A stretch of 64,000 nucleotides of DNA from Bathynomus jamesi (GCA_023014485.1 JAJOZX010002582.1:409501-473500), one strand, 5' to 3'. Counted from the stretch's first letter, positions 46,731 to 58,970 are shown. A program made the numbers and translations. The notes: generated from the letters alone by a model not told the origin.

Positions 46731-47689
46731 ATAAATCTAGATTAGTTAGTTAATATTAAGTATAAATACATAAGTTTAACGCAATAATGATAAATATAAT
46801 AAAGGATATAGCCTCAGCCGAGTTTCCAACACTGCAGAAACATAAATACGATATATACTGTAGTCAAGCCGGCTATGCCTACAATGCTAATTTGCCGCTT
46901 TGCACTTCAACGAAAATAAATTATATTATAATGTAATTTATACGAATACAACACCCTTTATATACTCGTAACTAATTTTTAGAAAAAAAAAAAATATCAA
47001 CAGCAAAAAGTGTGCCACTGAATTGAAAATAATACCCAAATTAAGATCTACTAAAACGCAAAATGTTCGATTCAGGGAAATCAAATGACTGGCTTCCAGT
47101 ACGAGTCAATCATCAAAAAAACCAGTCATATTACGCACGCACATCATCATAGAGGGCATATGATCGACACTATTCGAGTTGTACAACGCAACGTGATTCG
47201 TGCTATTATAAATTTGTCATCATAGGCTTTGTTTATATTTTCTAGATACAATAGTAGTAAATTAACCTAAAACTATTTGAAATAACCTTTTTAGAATACT
47301 TTGTAAAACGGGAAATCCTGGGATTTGCTGCGCTTGTTCCGGGATTTAAAGTTATCATTTTCCGCCCGGAATCCCGGCTGAGAAACTCGAGTAAAGATCC
47401 ACTGCAGCGAGGCTTTTGAAATCAACAGTACATTTAATTCAAGTGTCGATCTACGTAGAATGCACTCAGGCAGAATGCGTAAAATGGAACTTTATTATAA
47501 TCTGCGCAAGATGGTCAAGACGTTTTGACGTATACCCACTATACAATAAGTAAAGACATGGGCATTCTCGTTTATGCGGATAAGGACACTTCGCGCGTAA
47601 CCAAATAAATACACGTCAATCTGCAGAAAGTATTGCAAAAAATACATTAACATCCCACTCGCCACCCAGAATAACTCTGCACCTTGATT
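46731..47689. other. Spacer, no gene seen
   Basis: AT-rich, unique-looking. Confidence 0.4.
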
Positions 47690-47775
47690 TCGGCTATCTT
47701 CTTTTTCTATAGGAGTGTGGGAGCATTTTTGCAGGCACTCGCCTTTGGCCCCTCCTTCCTACATACAAAAAAAAG
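47690..47775 (+). mobile_element. LINE 3' end, copy 5
   Basis: CACCTTGATTTCGGCTATCT and GCCCCTCCTTCCTACATACA plus A run, as in the other four copies. Confidence 0.65.
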
Positions 47776-48454
47776 TACTCCTCAACAAAAATTCTTCCCT
47801 TTATTTACCCCCTAAAAGTGGGGAGTACTCCTGATAATAATAATAATATCACTGACCCTTAACATAAATTAAATAGGTTATGTCACTACAATAATTATAA
47901 TGCATTGTAATACATTTTGAGAAAGGAGTTTTAAGATAAATAGTGTAAAGATTATGTAGAGAAATCCTTCCACCACTGTTTATATATATATATATATATA
48001 ATTTTTCAAAAATGTTATTTAACAATTGCGACAACAAAATCAAAACGATACAATAACGAATTCTTTAAAACCCAAATAATTACGTTAAGATAATCGATAA
48101 ACGGTAATTATACCCAAATATGGGTATATATTTATGGGTATAAAATGGTATCTTGATAATATGATAACAGTGAAGGGAGCATTTTTTGGGGGTTTGGATC
48201 GAGGCAAGAGGAGGAAATTTGACAGGAGACATTTTGCAGACTCTCAAGGCTTCCCTTTCTGACGAGAGATCTTAACAAGTCGAAACATGCTTCAGATCTC
48301 CATTCAAAAATTCTCATTTAACATACCTTGGAATTCGTGCAGAGGCTATTATTATTATTATTATTATTATTATTTGTAATAGTACAAATTCGAACATTAA
48401 AAAAGGCTTTTAAATTTTTATGCAAGTAAAAAGATAATTATATTAGTTTCGCGT

Positions 48455-48485
<31 letters not shown>

Positions 48486-48657
48486 AAGTGCGAACCTTTT
48501 CCCCCAAAATTAAATCTTTGAAAAGCGATGAATTTCCTTCTCTGACGATCAGAGACGAAGATCGCAAAATAGTTTCAAACCAAATTCCAAATAAAGAAAA
48601 ACGTTCAGTAAAAAGGTTTTTGATGTAGCAGTTCGTACTTAATCCACGACCGTATTA
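47776..48657. other. Spacer with (ATT)n and (AT)n
   Basis: (ATT)n at 48350-48375, (AC)n/(AT)n at 48455-48485. No gene seen. Confidence 0.5.
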
Positions 48658-49185
48658 TACAGGGTGTCCCATAAGTCCGGTCTCATAGGAAAATTTATTT
48701 TAAATTAAATTTCCACAAGTAATACATTAGAAGTAAAACAAATGTTCAAATTGATGTCTTGATTTGGGACCCTTTTTTTTTTTTTTTTTTTAGAAAGGTG
48801 GAGGCCTTTTCCTCACGAGTGTAACCACTTCGATATTAGCCAATGCGTGTTATTCTACCCGCAACAAAAAATAGGTCCCAAAACAAGACATCAATTTGAA
48901 CATTTGTTTTAGTTTGTAATATACTAGCAAAAGTGTGCCCTACGAGCCCATTTAGCTAGACCCGCAGTGCTGGGGCCTTCGGCCTCAGTAATTGGGGGGA
49001 CCACATTACTGGGGAGTCAATTATTCGGTCAATAAAAGTATAGAAAAGAAAGCAGCCATGAAAATATTAACGCGATAGAGTAAAAAGTTGAAACAAAGCA
49101 AAACGCATTCATTTCTATGTTCAGAGTAAATACATGATGTCTACGGACGGACGGATAGGACTGCCTTTTTATAATATATAATTAT

Positions 49186-49220
<35 letters not shown>

Positions 49221-49296
49221 GATAGGGAAGATTACTTTTGTAAATTTAATTTAAAATCAATTTTCCTATGAGATCGGACTTATGGGACAAACTGTA
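48658..49296. mobile_element. Mariner-type MITE, family C, with an insertion
   Basis: TACAGGGTGTCCCATAAGTC left; right complement of TCGGACTTATGGGACAAACT. Internal arms AAACAAATGTTCAAATTGAT are inverted (ATCAATTTGAACATTTGTTT). About 320 bases between 48925 and 49235 (GCTGGGGCCTTCGG motif, then (AAT)n) are foreign to the family. Confidence 0.8.
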
Positions 49297-50104
49297 TAAT
49301 GTAGATAATTACGTACAAAGATTTTCAGTACAACGTTTTAATCCAATGAGAGCTTTACATTTACTTTAAACCCGCGAGTTACTTAGATTTTAAATGCGCC
49401 TTAACATTTTTTTTTCACCCTTTCATTTCGGATGTGATGCTAAAAACTTTGATGACTCTATTCTTTCAACAATTTATTCACGAAATGATTGAGCTGGATT
49501 TCATCGAAGTGTATAAAGTGTTGTACAACTTTGAAGTTGTTACGATTTGAATTATGAACGTAAAAATACGTTGTTAGTACGACCAAATATTCATGGTTAT
49601 AAATAATTATAAATAATTATTTGAAGCTAATCCAAATGGTTATTCGACCACGTACCATGATCGCGCGATAACCACGTTTATAATATTTTCTAGTATAACG
49701 AACGTAACTGGTTAGTGCGTAACATAATTAACCAATTTGGTGTGGCTGTCAAAATGTTTGTTTACTGGAACGAAGTTCTTCTTTTTGTCCGCGTAGAAAG
49801 CTGTATTCTCGTAGTTTTGTTGAACGGTTAATAAAAGCCAAAAAATAGATTTCACACTCGGAAACCAATACAATGTTTTCGTAAAAAAATTAAGAATTTT
49901 ACCTCATGTAGGCCTAATGATTTAGTAAATCTTTCGAGAAAGCCAGAAACTGGCGCAGCGTTCAGAACTTCAGACCAGCGAATGCTGCCCACTGCGCGAA
50001 CTCTTAGATTAGATTATTTATTATTAAAACCCACACCATCGGAAGTCGAACCCCCCCCGATATCGGTGTCTTCGCTTCGTTTATCTAGGGAAGGGCTACG
50101 TCCT
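49297..50104. other. Spacer, no gene seen
   Basis: AT-rich to 49980; then SINE-flanking sequence. Confidence 0.4.
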
Positions 50105-50285
50105 GGACAGAGTCGTAACACCCGTTCCGGTCGATCAGCGGAGTTAAGCGACACTGGGTCTGGAAAGCAGTTGGATAGAAGCTGATTATATAGCGACCCG
50201 TGGTTCGGACCCCATGTAAAGCTGTAGGTGCCCTCCTTCACATGACCTCAGATGTTGTGAAGGCGGTTAAATAACCCCATTATTA
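50105..50285 (+). repeat. 5S rRNA-derived SINE
   Basis: GATCAGCGGAGTTAAGCGAC, CTGGGTCTGG and CAGTTGGATAG parallel 5S rRNA; body GTGGTTCGGACCCCATGTAA, GCTGTAGGTGCCCTCC, then GGCGGTTAAATAACCCC. Confidence 0.75.
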
Positions 50286-50479
50286 TTATTATTGTTGATG
50301 TTGTTGGGCGGGTCCTATAACGTCTGTGAGCGATGCAGAAGTGGCCGAAAGGCAATCTGTTCCTCATCTTTCAGCGATGTTCCGATAATCACGTTTTTTC
50401 ATTAATTGCTTCATCGCTTCTTTTCTCTCAAGAAATTCCCCCAAAATTCACCGCTTTAAAAACTTTAATTAAAATATTA

Positions 50480-50516
<37 letters not shown>

Positions 50517-50570
50517 TAGGATAAATCTATCTTAGTTATTCCATTGGGAGAAAGTAATTAACATATGCTC

Positions 50571-50575
<5 letters not shown>

Positions 50576-50639
<64 letters not shown>
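50576..50639. repeat. (AT)n microsatellite
   Basis: About 60 bases of AT. Confidence 0.95.
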
Positions 50640-50937
50640 CCCTGCAAGGGGGTTCTAAGCTCGTGCTCTTGAGTGCTCTTTGTGCTCGTTTGTACGTGCT
50701 TGTTCCTGGAGGTTTCACGTGCGCCCTCCCGGCCCTAGCACCCAAGGATGATGGGGCTCGACCCTGCAGTCCTTGTCATCCTTGGTCTTTTTCCACTTCG
50801 ACTGTCCCCTCCACCCTTTCTTTTTCCTCTGTCTTTCCTCTCACTTTTTCTTTGTTTTTCCGCTGAGATATGCCCTTTAAATAGAGGCGAATCGGTTCTT
50901 CCTGAACTAAAAAAAAAAAAAAAAAAAAAAAAAAAAT
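50640..50937 (+). mobile_element. Poly(A)-tailed insertion of unknown type
   Basis: GC-richer, pyrimidine-rich sequence (CTTTCTTTTTCCTCTGTC) ends CTTCCTGAACT followed by about 27 A residues, inserted between AT tracts. Suggests a 3' end of a retroposed transcript. Confidence 0.5.
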
Positions 50938-50956
50938 AATATATATATATATATAT

Positions 50957-51150
50957 ATGATGAATAAAACCACGAAGGAAAAAGAAACACAAAGGGGTGC
51001 TCAAGCGCTTTCGTCTAATGACATCCTCAGGAACAGTGTTCCTGAGGATGTCATTAGACGAAAGCGCTTGAGCACCCCTTTGTGTTTCTTTTTCCTTCGT
51101 GGTTTTATTCATCATAAATACTTTTCACGTGTCACTTTCGTGAAATAATT

Positions 51151-51158
<8 letters not shown>
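50957..51158. mobile_element. Fold-back element P1, copy C (perfect palindrome)
   Basis: Left arm 50958-51036 and right arm 51038-51116 are exact reverse complements around one G. Same family as copy A; right flank CACGTGTCACTTTCGTGAAA shared. Confidence 0.9.
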
Positions 51159-51196
<38 letters not shown>

Positions 51197-52444
51197 TATA
51201 TATACATATAAGTTAATTTCAAAGTACTATTTATAATTTATAATAATAATAATAATAATAATAAAATATCAGGAAATTAACATTACAAATCCAATTCATA
51301 ATATATTAATAAATCAGTGTTAAAAGATTAACACTGAAACTGTTTTTTTTCATTTAACGTGTAATCAATCTGTCTCAGGTGTGGCCTACAACCGTCCCAC
51401 ACTCCTTTCGTCACACAACTCCATCAAGAACCATATATAATAAATTCAATCTCAGATTTCGTTAAAATTAATAATCTTTCAGCGTCACGTCCTTTCCCAT
51501 CACTCTTGCGTGACGTGAGGACGTGACCTCTTGCGTGACACCGTCTGTGACGTTATCCCTTCATCGAAAAGGTCGCGGATAACAACAGGTGTTCTTTTGG
51601 TCTGTAAAAAGGCTGCCTTTGTCGTGTTTTATCGCGTGTTTATGAGGTCAAGCGCGTTTACGGGTTGGTTTTGGGTTAAATTAAGTTAAAATGTCACGCG
51701 TGTTAGGTTAACAAGATGGTTTTAAGTTAAATTACGTTAAGACAGAGTGTCACTCACGTTTATGAGGTCACGCGTATTAGGTTAACAGGATAGTTTTGAG
51801 TTAAATTTGGTTAATTACAGAGCGTCTAAACTGCTCTTAATAAGTCTGATGTTTGCTTACAGTTAAAAGTTAGATATTTTGGCTTTGGATTTTGCTGAAA
51901 ACTTAATAGCATAATTTAACCACGGCATGCCCGAGGTGGAAAAGCCGCGAATGAAGAAAGTTGGGTTGAATTGAAGTTGAATGAGACTGATGAAGGAATT
52001 GATTTATTTGAGATTCTCGCTTTCGTATTTCTAACTATTCGATGAAGAGTAAACTGGCTAAGAATGTGATGATACCCGTACAACATCCTAACTTAACCTA
52101 ACTTTGTGGCTTTGGTCGTAAGTTATGTCAAATCTGATTACACTAAGTTCAGTCAATTATTATAGGCCATCGATAACCTTAATTAACGCTGGGTTAGGTT
52201 ATGTTAGGGTGAGGTATGTTGGTTTCGTTTTACCGTGTCTGGGTCCTTCCTAAACGAGATTTTTCTCACGCGTGGCATTCCCACTTCCAGCAGTCTCACT
52301 TTATTTAGAACCGTAAATGATGATGGGAATGGTTTAAGTGGGTACCAACTACTCGTATATGTTATACAAAGGTAGGAAAGGTGAGCCATTTTTCACTGAC
52401 GCTCTTCTGCCCGTCTTCTGGACAAACGTCAACATATACATACT
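51156..52444. other. Spacer with (AT)n, (AAT)n and a diverged tandem repeat
   Basis: (AT)n 51156-51196, (AAT)n near 51242-51264. At 51635-51825 TTTATGAGGTCA and GGTTTTGAGTTAAATT-like words recur two to three times. No gene seen. Confidence 0.55.
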
Positions 52445-53703
52445 CAGGGCTGTGGCAACTAGTTACCCAGTAATCCGTACCCTTTTGAGTAAGTGTAGGG
52501 GGGATCTTTTCGGTTTGACGGCCTGTAATATTTTTTAACATTACTCGTTTTTTATTGTCCAGTTTTAATCGAGGATTTCAAAAATAACATTCGTGTTTTA
52601 GAGAAACAAATAGTGAGGCAAATTAACAAATTTAAAATATATACGGTATATATTTTAAACCGTATTGGGATCTTTTTGGTTTGACGGCCGGCGGAAAAAA
52701 ACGAGTCATGGCTACGGGACCGTCAAATTCTAGACTCTACCAACTGGTTAGGTTAACTGAATGCCCAGTTAGGTTAACAGAATGCCCGGTTAGGTCAACT
52801 GTACGCCCTTAACGATTGGTTAGGTTAAGTCATGCTATTTTCGTTAGTTTACTGTCAAAACAAACGAAAATATCATGACAACCTAACCAATCGTCATGAG
52901 CGTACCAGGCTTGGGTTCAAGTACAAATACTTGGACTTACGTGCAAAATTTTTTGTACTTGTACTTGTACTGGTACTTGGGATTTAAATAGTCAATGTAC
53001 TTGTACTTAGCCCATAAGTACTTGAAAAATCAAGTACTTTCAAATACTTTTCAAGTACATGTTGCATGTAAACAAAATTAAATGTTTATTTAATGTCAAC
53101 AAAGTAATTATTTTATTGCAATTGTATTTTCATTGTTGATAAATTATTTATATTATTATAAATTGTTATTTATTAAAATTGGCAGATGTCGGCTTACAGA
53201 CAAGAATTTTGAATGTGTAATGTTTGTAAAATGTAATGATAAGTCCTACACTTAATTTATCAAAGTATGTCCCATGTCAGTTACGCTAATTTGCAGCCTG
53301 CTATTGCAAACCAAACTGCTCAATTGTTTCCTTCCTTTTATTCTGAGTACCGGTACTGTATTGCGTAACTGCTGACCAATGAGAATATTTTCTTTATTTT
53401 CAGAATTATTACGGATAGCACGGAATGCACTGAGCAAACAGTTGTGTTTTATTATTTTCATTCAAACTTGAATACCAGTATTCAGTTATGGATAAATATT
53501 AATCAATAAATTAATCATTACCATTATTAATCCCTTAATTGTTTAATTTGAAATAAACTTACGAGTATGTAGATCTGATTTAAAGATTTTTATTAAACTA
53601 TCTATAAAAATGTACTTGTAATTGTACTTAAGTACATCATTATGTAATTGGACTTGGACTTAAGTATTATGCAAAAACTCTGTACTGGTACTTGTACTTG
53701 AAT

Positions 53704-54515
53704 GGTACTTGTGGGTTATCTGTCGCCACTTTTTAATATACCTATTGGTTATCTGTTTCCACTTTTTACTTGTGGGTCATTTTTTTTTAGTTAGGTTAGG
53801 TTAAAATATACTATTTTTTTCTTAAATTATTTTTATTTCTCAAAATAACAAACATTAATCATATTATTCGGGTGGCATGAACGCGGCGATGGCCTCCAGG
53901 ATGCCGTCGAATGGGTCGACACTAGCGGGTAGCTTGCTCCTCCACATGAACTCGGCCAGGTAGGTCTTAAGATGGTGTCGGCCGTTCCTCGGTGACGCTT
54001 GTTCCTCCACTTTGCTGATCCCCACAAGCGTTCGATATTTGAGTGTGGACTCCGGTATCTGCATCAACGAAATTGTATCGATGATTAACCTTGAAATGTT
54101 GGAAGCCAGCCTCCTGGAGGTCGGTGGTCTTATATCCTCGCCAGCTGTCGGAGTAGATAATGGAACCTTCGGCGATGTTTTCCACAATGGCAGCCAAGAG
54201 AGTTGCAGCAGAGCGGTTGGGAACTTGAACGATGAAGCAGTCGTTTGTTTCACGGCAAATTCCTCCGAACATCCATTGTTGTGGTAAAATGCGTCCGGCA
54301 TTGTTTTTACGCCTCGTGAACAGGCTCTCATCGATCTCAACCACTATTCCTTCGCCGCCGATCTTGGTTTGCTCTAGGTTGGCTAACCTAACCTAACCTA
54401 ACCACACACTAACCTAACCTAACCTAACTAAAAAATAAATGACCCACAAGTAAAAAGTGGAAACAGATAACCAATAGGTATATTAAAAAGTGGCGACAGA
54501 TAACCCACAAGTACC
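53704..54515 (-). mobile_element. Merlin DNA transposon
   Basis: TIRs about 105 bp: GGTACTTGTGGGTTATCTGT ... GTTTCCACTTTTTACTTGTG, ending in TTAGGTTAGGTT. ACTTGAAT at 53696-53703 equals 54516-54523, an 8-bp duplication as expected for Merlin. Confidence 0.92.
53869..54346 (-). pseudogene. Merlin transposase (ISXO2/IS1595-like), two one-base breaks
   Basis: VEIDESLFTRRKNNAGRILP carries the first Asp, GSIIYSDSWRGYKTTDL the second, and a shifted frame gives ERLWGSAKWRNKRHRG with the Glu of the ISXO2-type DDE triad. A further shift gives RHHLKTYLAEFMWRS and the C-terminus ...GILEAIAAFMPPE-stop. N-terminal DNA-binding residues are missing. Breaks near 54033 and 53985 are each one A short of open frame. 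Function in an intact copy would be cut-and-paste transposition in the nucleus. Confidence 0.9.
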
Positions 54516-54591
54516 ACTTGAATTTTCCTTTAGTACTTGTACTTGTCCACAAGTACTGCCGCCAGTACTTGAACCCATCCCTGGAGCGTAC

Positions 54592-55621
54592 AGTTGATCT
54601 AAAACTTTCAGGGATTTTGGAATCTTAAAAGCGTATATGATATTCTCTAAACTAAAATGTATAACTGCCTCACTATTTGTTTCTCTAAAACACGAATGTT
54701 ATTCTTGAAATCCTCGATTAAAACTGGACAATAAAAAACGAGTAATGTTAAAAAATATTACAGGCCGTCAAACCGAAAAGATCCTGTACGGGTAACTGTT
54801 ACATTTTCCGGCCGAGTAATTGCGACTGTAACTAGTTACAAAATATCATAATTATTTGTAACTTTACCAGTTAATTTTTTCTGTGAGAGCAAAAAGTTGG
54901 TAGCTACTTTTTTTCACAAGTTTTGCTCAATGTACATATTGTGCATAGTGCGAGTTTATTGACAACATATATCTAATGTTAGTATGATGAAATCTTAATG
55001 TCTATTCGTTAAATTAGAATAAATTTGAAACAAATGAACAACCTCGTCAAGTATCGCTCGTCACGGAAAGTACCATACTTTCACTAGGTTCAGATGCTCG
55101 CTAAAACCAGGAAAAATGTCGAAAGTAATTTTCGAAGTAATTAATAACCAGTTACTTTTTTGAAACAAACTACTAACTAGTTACTTATTTGAGGCAGTAA
55201 CTACACTGTAAATTTTGGGGAGTTCATGAACTCGATGAGGATTATAATGAACTTTCAGAGAGTGTTTTATATAAAGAATTAAACTGAGACAGCTCATTTC
55301 ACTCTCCAATAATAACAAATAAAACTTTCCGAAAGACTGTAGGACTCAACTCTCTCTCCCAATTATGATAAAACAACTCACGAAAGTAGGACAATCCACT
55401 CCTAATTCGACAAAAGACAACTCGCTGCTCGTGTATGAGGAGTTAATTTAATTGAAGTGGGTGGCGCCACCTACTGGAGGAAATGTCAATTAAATTCCAT
55501 TTTTATTTTCATTAACCGAATGTAATTTACGCGCGTATTATTTTTGTATTAATCAAGAACAACGTACTAATAGCAACTTAAGTTTTAAGATCAAATACAC
55601 TAGAAGTAAATTTGCCTTACA
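54592..55621. other. Inverted partner of 52.5 kb and spacer
   Basis: 54660-54785 pairs with 52495-52620. The rest is AT-rich with GTAACTAGTTAC words. No gene. Confidence 0.5.
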
Positions 55622-55706
55622 TCGGTGGAATTCGAACTGATTTCGCCGAAGAGGAGAATTTTGTTGGTCGCCACGTTACTCACTCGGCCACGAGACGTTG
55701 ATGTAC
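55622..55706 (-). repeat. tRNA-like sequence, long variable arm type
   Basis: Minus strand has CTCGTGGCCGAGTGAGTAAC and CAGTTCGAATTCCACC, the layout of Leu/Ser-type tRNA-derived heads. Not a clean cloverleaf. Confidence 0.5.
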
Positions 55707-55837
55707 GATGAGAAAGTTTTAGCGTGTATACTTTAATACATTTACTTTCCCCATTGCGGTGGGGTTAGGGGACCCGAGCCTAGGATATCTTAGCTCCGAG
55801 TAATTACGGGGAGGTTGGCCGGCTCGCCGCAACCTCG

Positions 55838-55948
55838 TGGAATTAAATTGTACGAACAACTTACCGAGCTCTGGAATCTGAACCAGCAACTCGAAAATAA
55901 TGAGCCAACCCGATCAAGCGCTCTAACCACCAGTTGGTCACGACTTAA
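55838..55948 (-). repeat. tRNA-like sequence
   Basis: Minus strand GTGACCAACTGGTGGTTAGA then GCGCTTGATCGGGTTGGCTC and GGTTCAGATTCCAGAG, A and B box order preserved. Confidence 0.5.
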
Positions 55949-55949
55949 C

Positions 55950-56674
55950 TATCGGAGTGGTTGTACTAAAACATTTGGGTTGAATATTCCCTCAATCCTT
56001 TAGCTTAAATTAGACTTTTACAATTGATTCTCGTAATATTCATAATTATTATGGAAATATTTATTTAAAGCGTTTTGGTTTGGGTGTTTTGATTAATAAT
56101 AAATAAATCAGTGGCGACTGGCGTATAGGAGCGATGGAGCGGTCGCTCCCCCTTGCTTGAAACAATAAATATTAATTTAACAGATAAAAAATATATTAAT
56201 TTTAAGATATTAAAATAAATATTCTTGAAATATATTTTAAAAATTCATGTGGCATATCATGATTCATGATTCATAAGTACCGTACGGAAGCACCATGTGA
56301 TTGTTTATGTACTACAATTCTAAAAATTATAAATTTTATGAAATCGCACCCCCATACATTTATACCACGAGTCGCCACTGATAAATATTTATTTATGAAA
56401 ATCTACATTAAATATATATTTTCAGCTTTTACAAGAAAAAATATAACGAACTTTTAAAAAGCTTAAATTATATTTAATATTGGAACGAGCGGACGATACG
56501 CTTACGGTCAAGCGTAAATTGCTTTTATGAAAAAAGTAAATTGTTACCGTTTGCGAGCTTACTATTCTCTCTAAGTAAGGAAATTGACTTTCTCTCGACA
56601 GTAAACGTACACTCGCGTAAATTTACAGCGTAGTAACTGTGATTAGTTACAAAAAAGTAACTGTCACAACACTG
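55950..56674. other. AT-rich spacer
   Basis: Nothing coding. CAGTGGCGACTGGCGTATAG near 56109 and ACGAGTCGCCACTG near 56369 are inverted and may be the ends of another small hAT MITE (about 260 bp). Confidence 0.45.
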
Positions 56675-56949
56675 TACAGAGTGTATACAAAGTCTTGACA
56701 CCCCAGTAAAATACTAACTGATTTTCGGGGTTTTTTTTCAGACCTATTTGAAATGTGTGATAACAGCAACTATACGATTGAACAACGCGTATTGGCTAGT
56801 ACCTGGGTCCATGAGCGACCACGTAATGGCAAAACCATTGAAAATATTCGTGCAGACTCGCAAGACCGATTGAATCGTGCGGCTCCTTTTTGGAGGAGCT
56901 GCACCATTCAATCGGTCCTGGGGTGACAAGACATCGTGGACACCCCGTA
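56675..56949. mobile_element. Mariner MITE family A, complete
   Basis: TACAGAGTGTATACAAAGTC to the complement GGACACCCCGTA. Interior matches both halves of the split copy in the 14-20 kb nest. Confidence 0.85.
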
Positions 56950-58507
56950 CATACTCAACATGACTAACTCTTCAAAGGTTTATAAAACGTCCGAATCAAT
57001 CTTTTCCTTTAACATAGCACGATAAAATTAACCTCGCAAAATTGGTCTTAAATATATTTAACCTTAAAAAGCGGGTATGGCCTATCGCAATAACAGTACA
57101 TTTGTTTTATTAGAAATTATGTTTTTTACTGTAGTAATTTATTTTTCATTATGTTCGGTAACAATAAATTGTTTAATTCAACCTATAAATGTACTTTTCA
57201 TTATGGGGTTGCGTAGATCCCACGCTAGTGGCTATGTGTGCGGTCCCACACTAGCCTTTTAGGGTTAAAAGGATTAGTTCTCTCTCAATGTCTTTCCCCT
57301 TCGCACTCCGCAAATGAGATTCTACGAAGTGAGAAATATACATTTGAGATGAGTTTCTTGATTTGAGAAAGTGTACCAATCACATTCGCGGTAAAGACGC
57401 CAAATGACAATGGATAATATTTCCTAACAACTTAATCTAACGTAATATAACCTAACATTAGCCGAATCTAACCTAACCCAACCCATACCAAAGTGAGAAA
57501 CCCGTGAATGAGAATGACATCAAATTACGAGAGATCTTTTTGAGGGTTGTCTCCTTTGAGAGTATCACTCTTGGAAGAGGAATGAAATAGGGAATCACAC
57601 TGAATGGGATCGTACCGTTTTAAAGCACAAAATAAAATGCTTAGTTTCCTCGCGTTACCGCCACCCCACCGCCTCGCCCTCACTCTTATACTGAATTTGA
57701 ATACTCTATCTAAAACTGTTACTCCATACATATTGGATTCGCCGGTTCAACAACATAATACACCCGTTCGTTGGCCAAAGAATACCATTTAAAAGTATTT
57801 AGTGCTTATGCGCGTACGAGTTTCGACTTGTGGGACCTTCTGTATGCGGATCCGACCGAGTGGGACTCCTCACAACGAAGCCAAGAAGTGTTACGCAAAT
57901 CAAATGAAAGGATTTCATTCTTTACGAGTAACATCAAAAGAAATAAAACTTTTGTATACAGACGCAAATTATTCCCTGATCCAATGTAAGAAAACTGGAA
58001 GGGGCCAACCATGCTCTATATGGATCAACGATCCCAAAGTTGGGTGGTCCTCCGCCGTGGGTTAGGTAGTGGGGGGGGGGGTCTTTCTTCCCCAGGAAAA
58101 TAGGTAGTCTGACGTAAACTACTGACTAATTTTAATCAGAAAAAATAGGCTTATAAACATTAAACTGAGAACATAAATAAAAAATAAGTTAGTTGGTCAA
58201 TATCATTTAGTGTACGCAAATGCTGCTAATATGAATGAAGATGACGCAAATGTTTTTTTTTTTACTCTGAAATCGTAAAAATTATTACCAAATACTAATT
58301 TTAATATTTGAAATTTAAGTATAAAAAGAAAATTAAAGAGATCCCTAAAATTGATTCCTATACCAAAAGGATCCTTCGAAGAAAAAGGTTTGGGAGCGCA
58401 GACATGGTCAAAATCACTGTCATGGTTATCAACAAATCAAACTTGCCCTTCGTCAGAATGAACAATTCGGGCGGAAGCTAACCAAAGGTTATATATATAT
58501 ATATATA
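56950..58507. other. Spacer, no gene recognised
   Basis: TAACCTAAC words around 57430-57480. GGGGGGGGGG run at 58071. No supported coding region. Confidence 0.4.
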
Positions 58508-58760
58508 TATGGTGTCCCAATTTGTCCCATAAATTGGGTTTGATAGGGAAATTTATTTTAAATTAAATTTACAAAAGTATGATAATACATTAGAACTAAA
58601 ACAAATTTTCAAATTTATGTCCTGTTTTGGAACCTTTTTTTGGTTGCAAGTAGAATAACACAATGGCTAATATGGAAGTGAGTTACACTGGTGAGGAAAA
58701 GGGCTCCGAAATTTCCCTTTCACCTCTCATGATCACAGTGACCTCTACTTCCACCATAGA
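58508..58760. mobile_element. Mariner-type MITE family C, partial
   Basis: GGTGTCCC at the left edge of an AT tract; shares TAATACATTAGAACTAAAAC and GTAGAATAACAC with the 26962 and 48658 copies. Interrupted on the right by a hAT MITE. Confidence 0.7.
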
Positions 58761-58962
58761 TAGGCTGACCATATTTCCTTGAGACAAAAACGGGACATTG
58801 GGATGGCAAAAAAGGGACGGGGGTTTGTAATATTCTGTATTCATGAAAAAGTAAGTACATAAACCGGGACAAAATTGACATTTTTATTAAAACGACGGGA
58901 CGGCCAGGAAATATAAAACAAACGGTACTGTCCCGTTCAAAACGGTACGTATGGTCAGCCTA
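58761..58962. mobile_element. hAT MITE TAGGCTGACCATA, perfect TSD
   Basis: TAGGCTGACCATA and TATGGTCAGCCTA ends; ACCATAGA at 58753-58760 and 58963-58970. Confidence 0.95.
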
Positions 58963-58970
58963 ACCATAGA

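Larger units (their letters stand above)
52906..54583. mobile_element. hAT MITE (GTACTTG repeats), perfect TSD, carrying Merlin
   Basis: CAGGCTTGGGTTCAAGTAC and GTACTTGAACCCATCCCTG; GAGCGTAC at 52898-52905 and 54584-54591. Filled with GTACTTGTACTT words. Without the 812-bp Merlin it is about 866 bp. Confidence 0.95.
52445..56674. mobile_element. Probable outer hAT element of the Merlin nest
   Basis: CAGGGCTGTGGCAACTAGTT at the left and GTAACTGTCACAACACTG at the right are inverted. Flanks TACATACT and TACAGAGT agree at 6 of 8. Inside, 52495-52620 and 54660-54785 are a near-perfect inverted pair (CTTTTCGGTTTGACGGCCTG). The right boundary abuts a mariner MITE, so its extent is tentative. Confidence 0.5.

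Noticed and set aside
53864..54340. Longer minus-strand frame overlapping Merlin
   Set aside because: Only its last part (after the breaks) is real coding; the rest is out of frame with the DDE motifs.
54375..54430. Telomeric repeat array (CCTAA)n
   Set aside because: Only a few units, and they are part of the Merlin inverted repeat on both sides, not a telomere remnant.
57771..58065. Overlapping open frames around 57.8-58.0 kb
   Set aside because: Two frames are open but neither shows recognisable motifs; likely chance or an unreadable relic.
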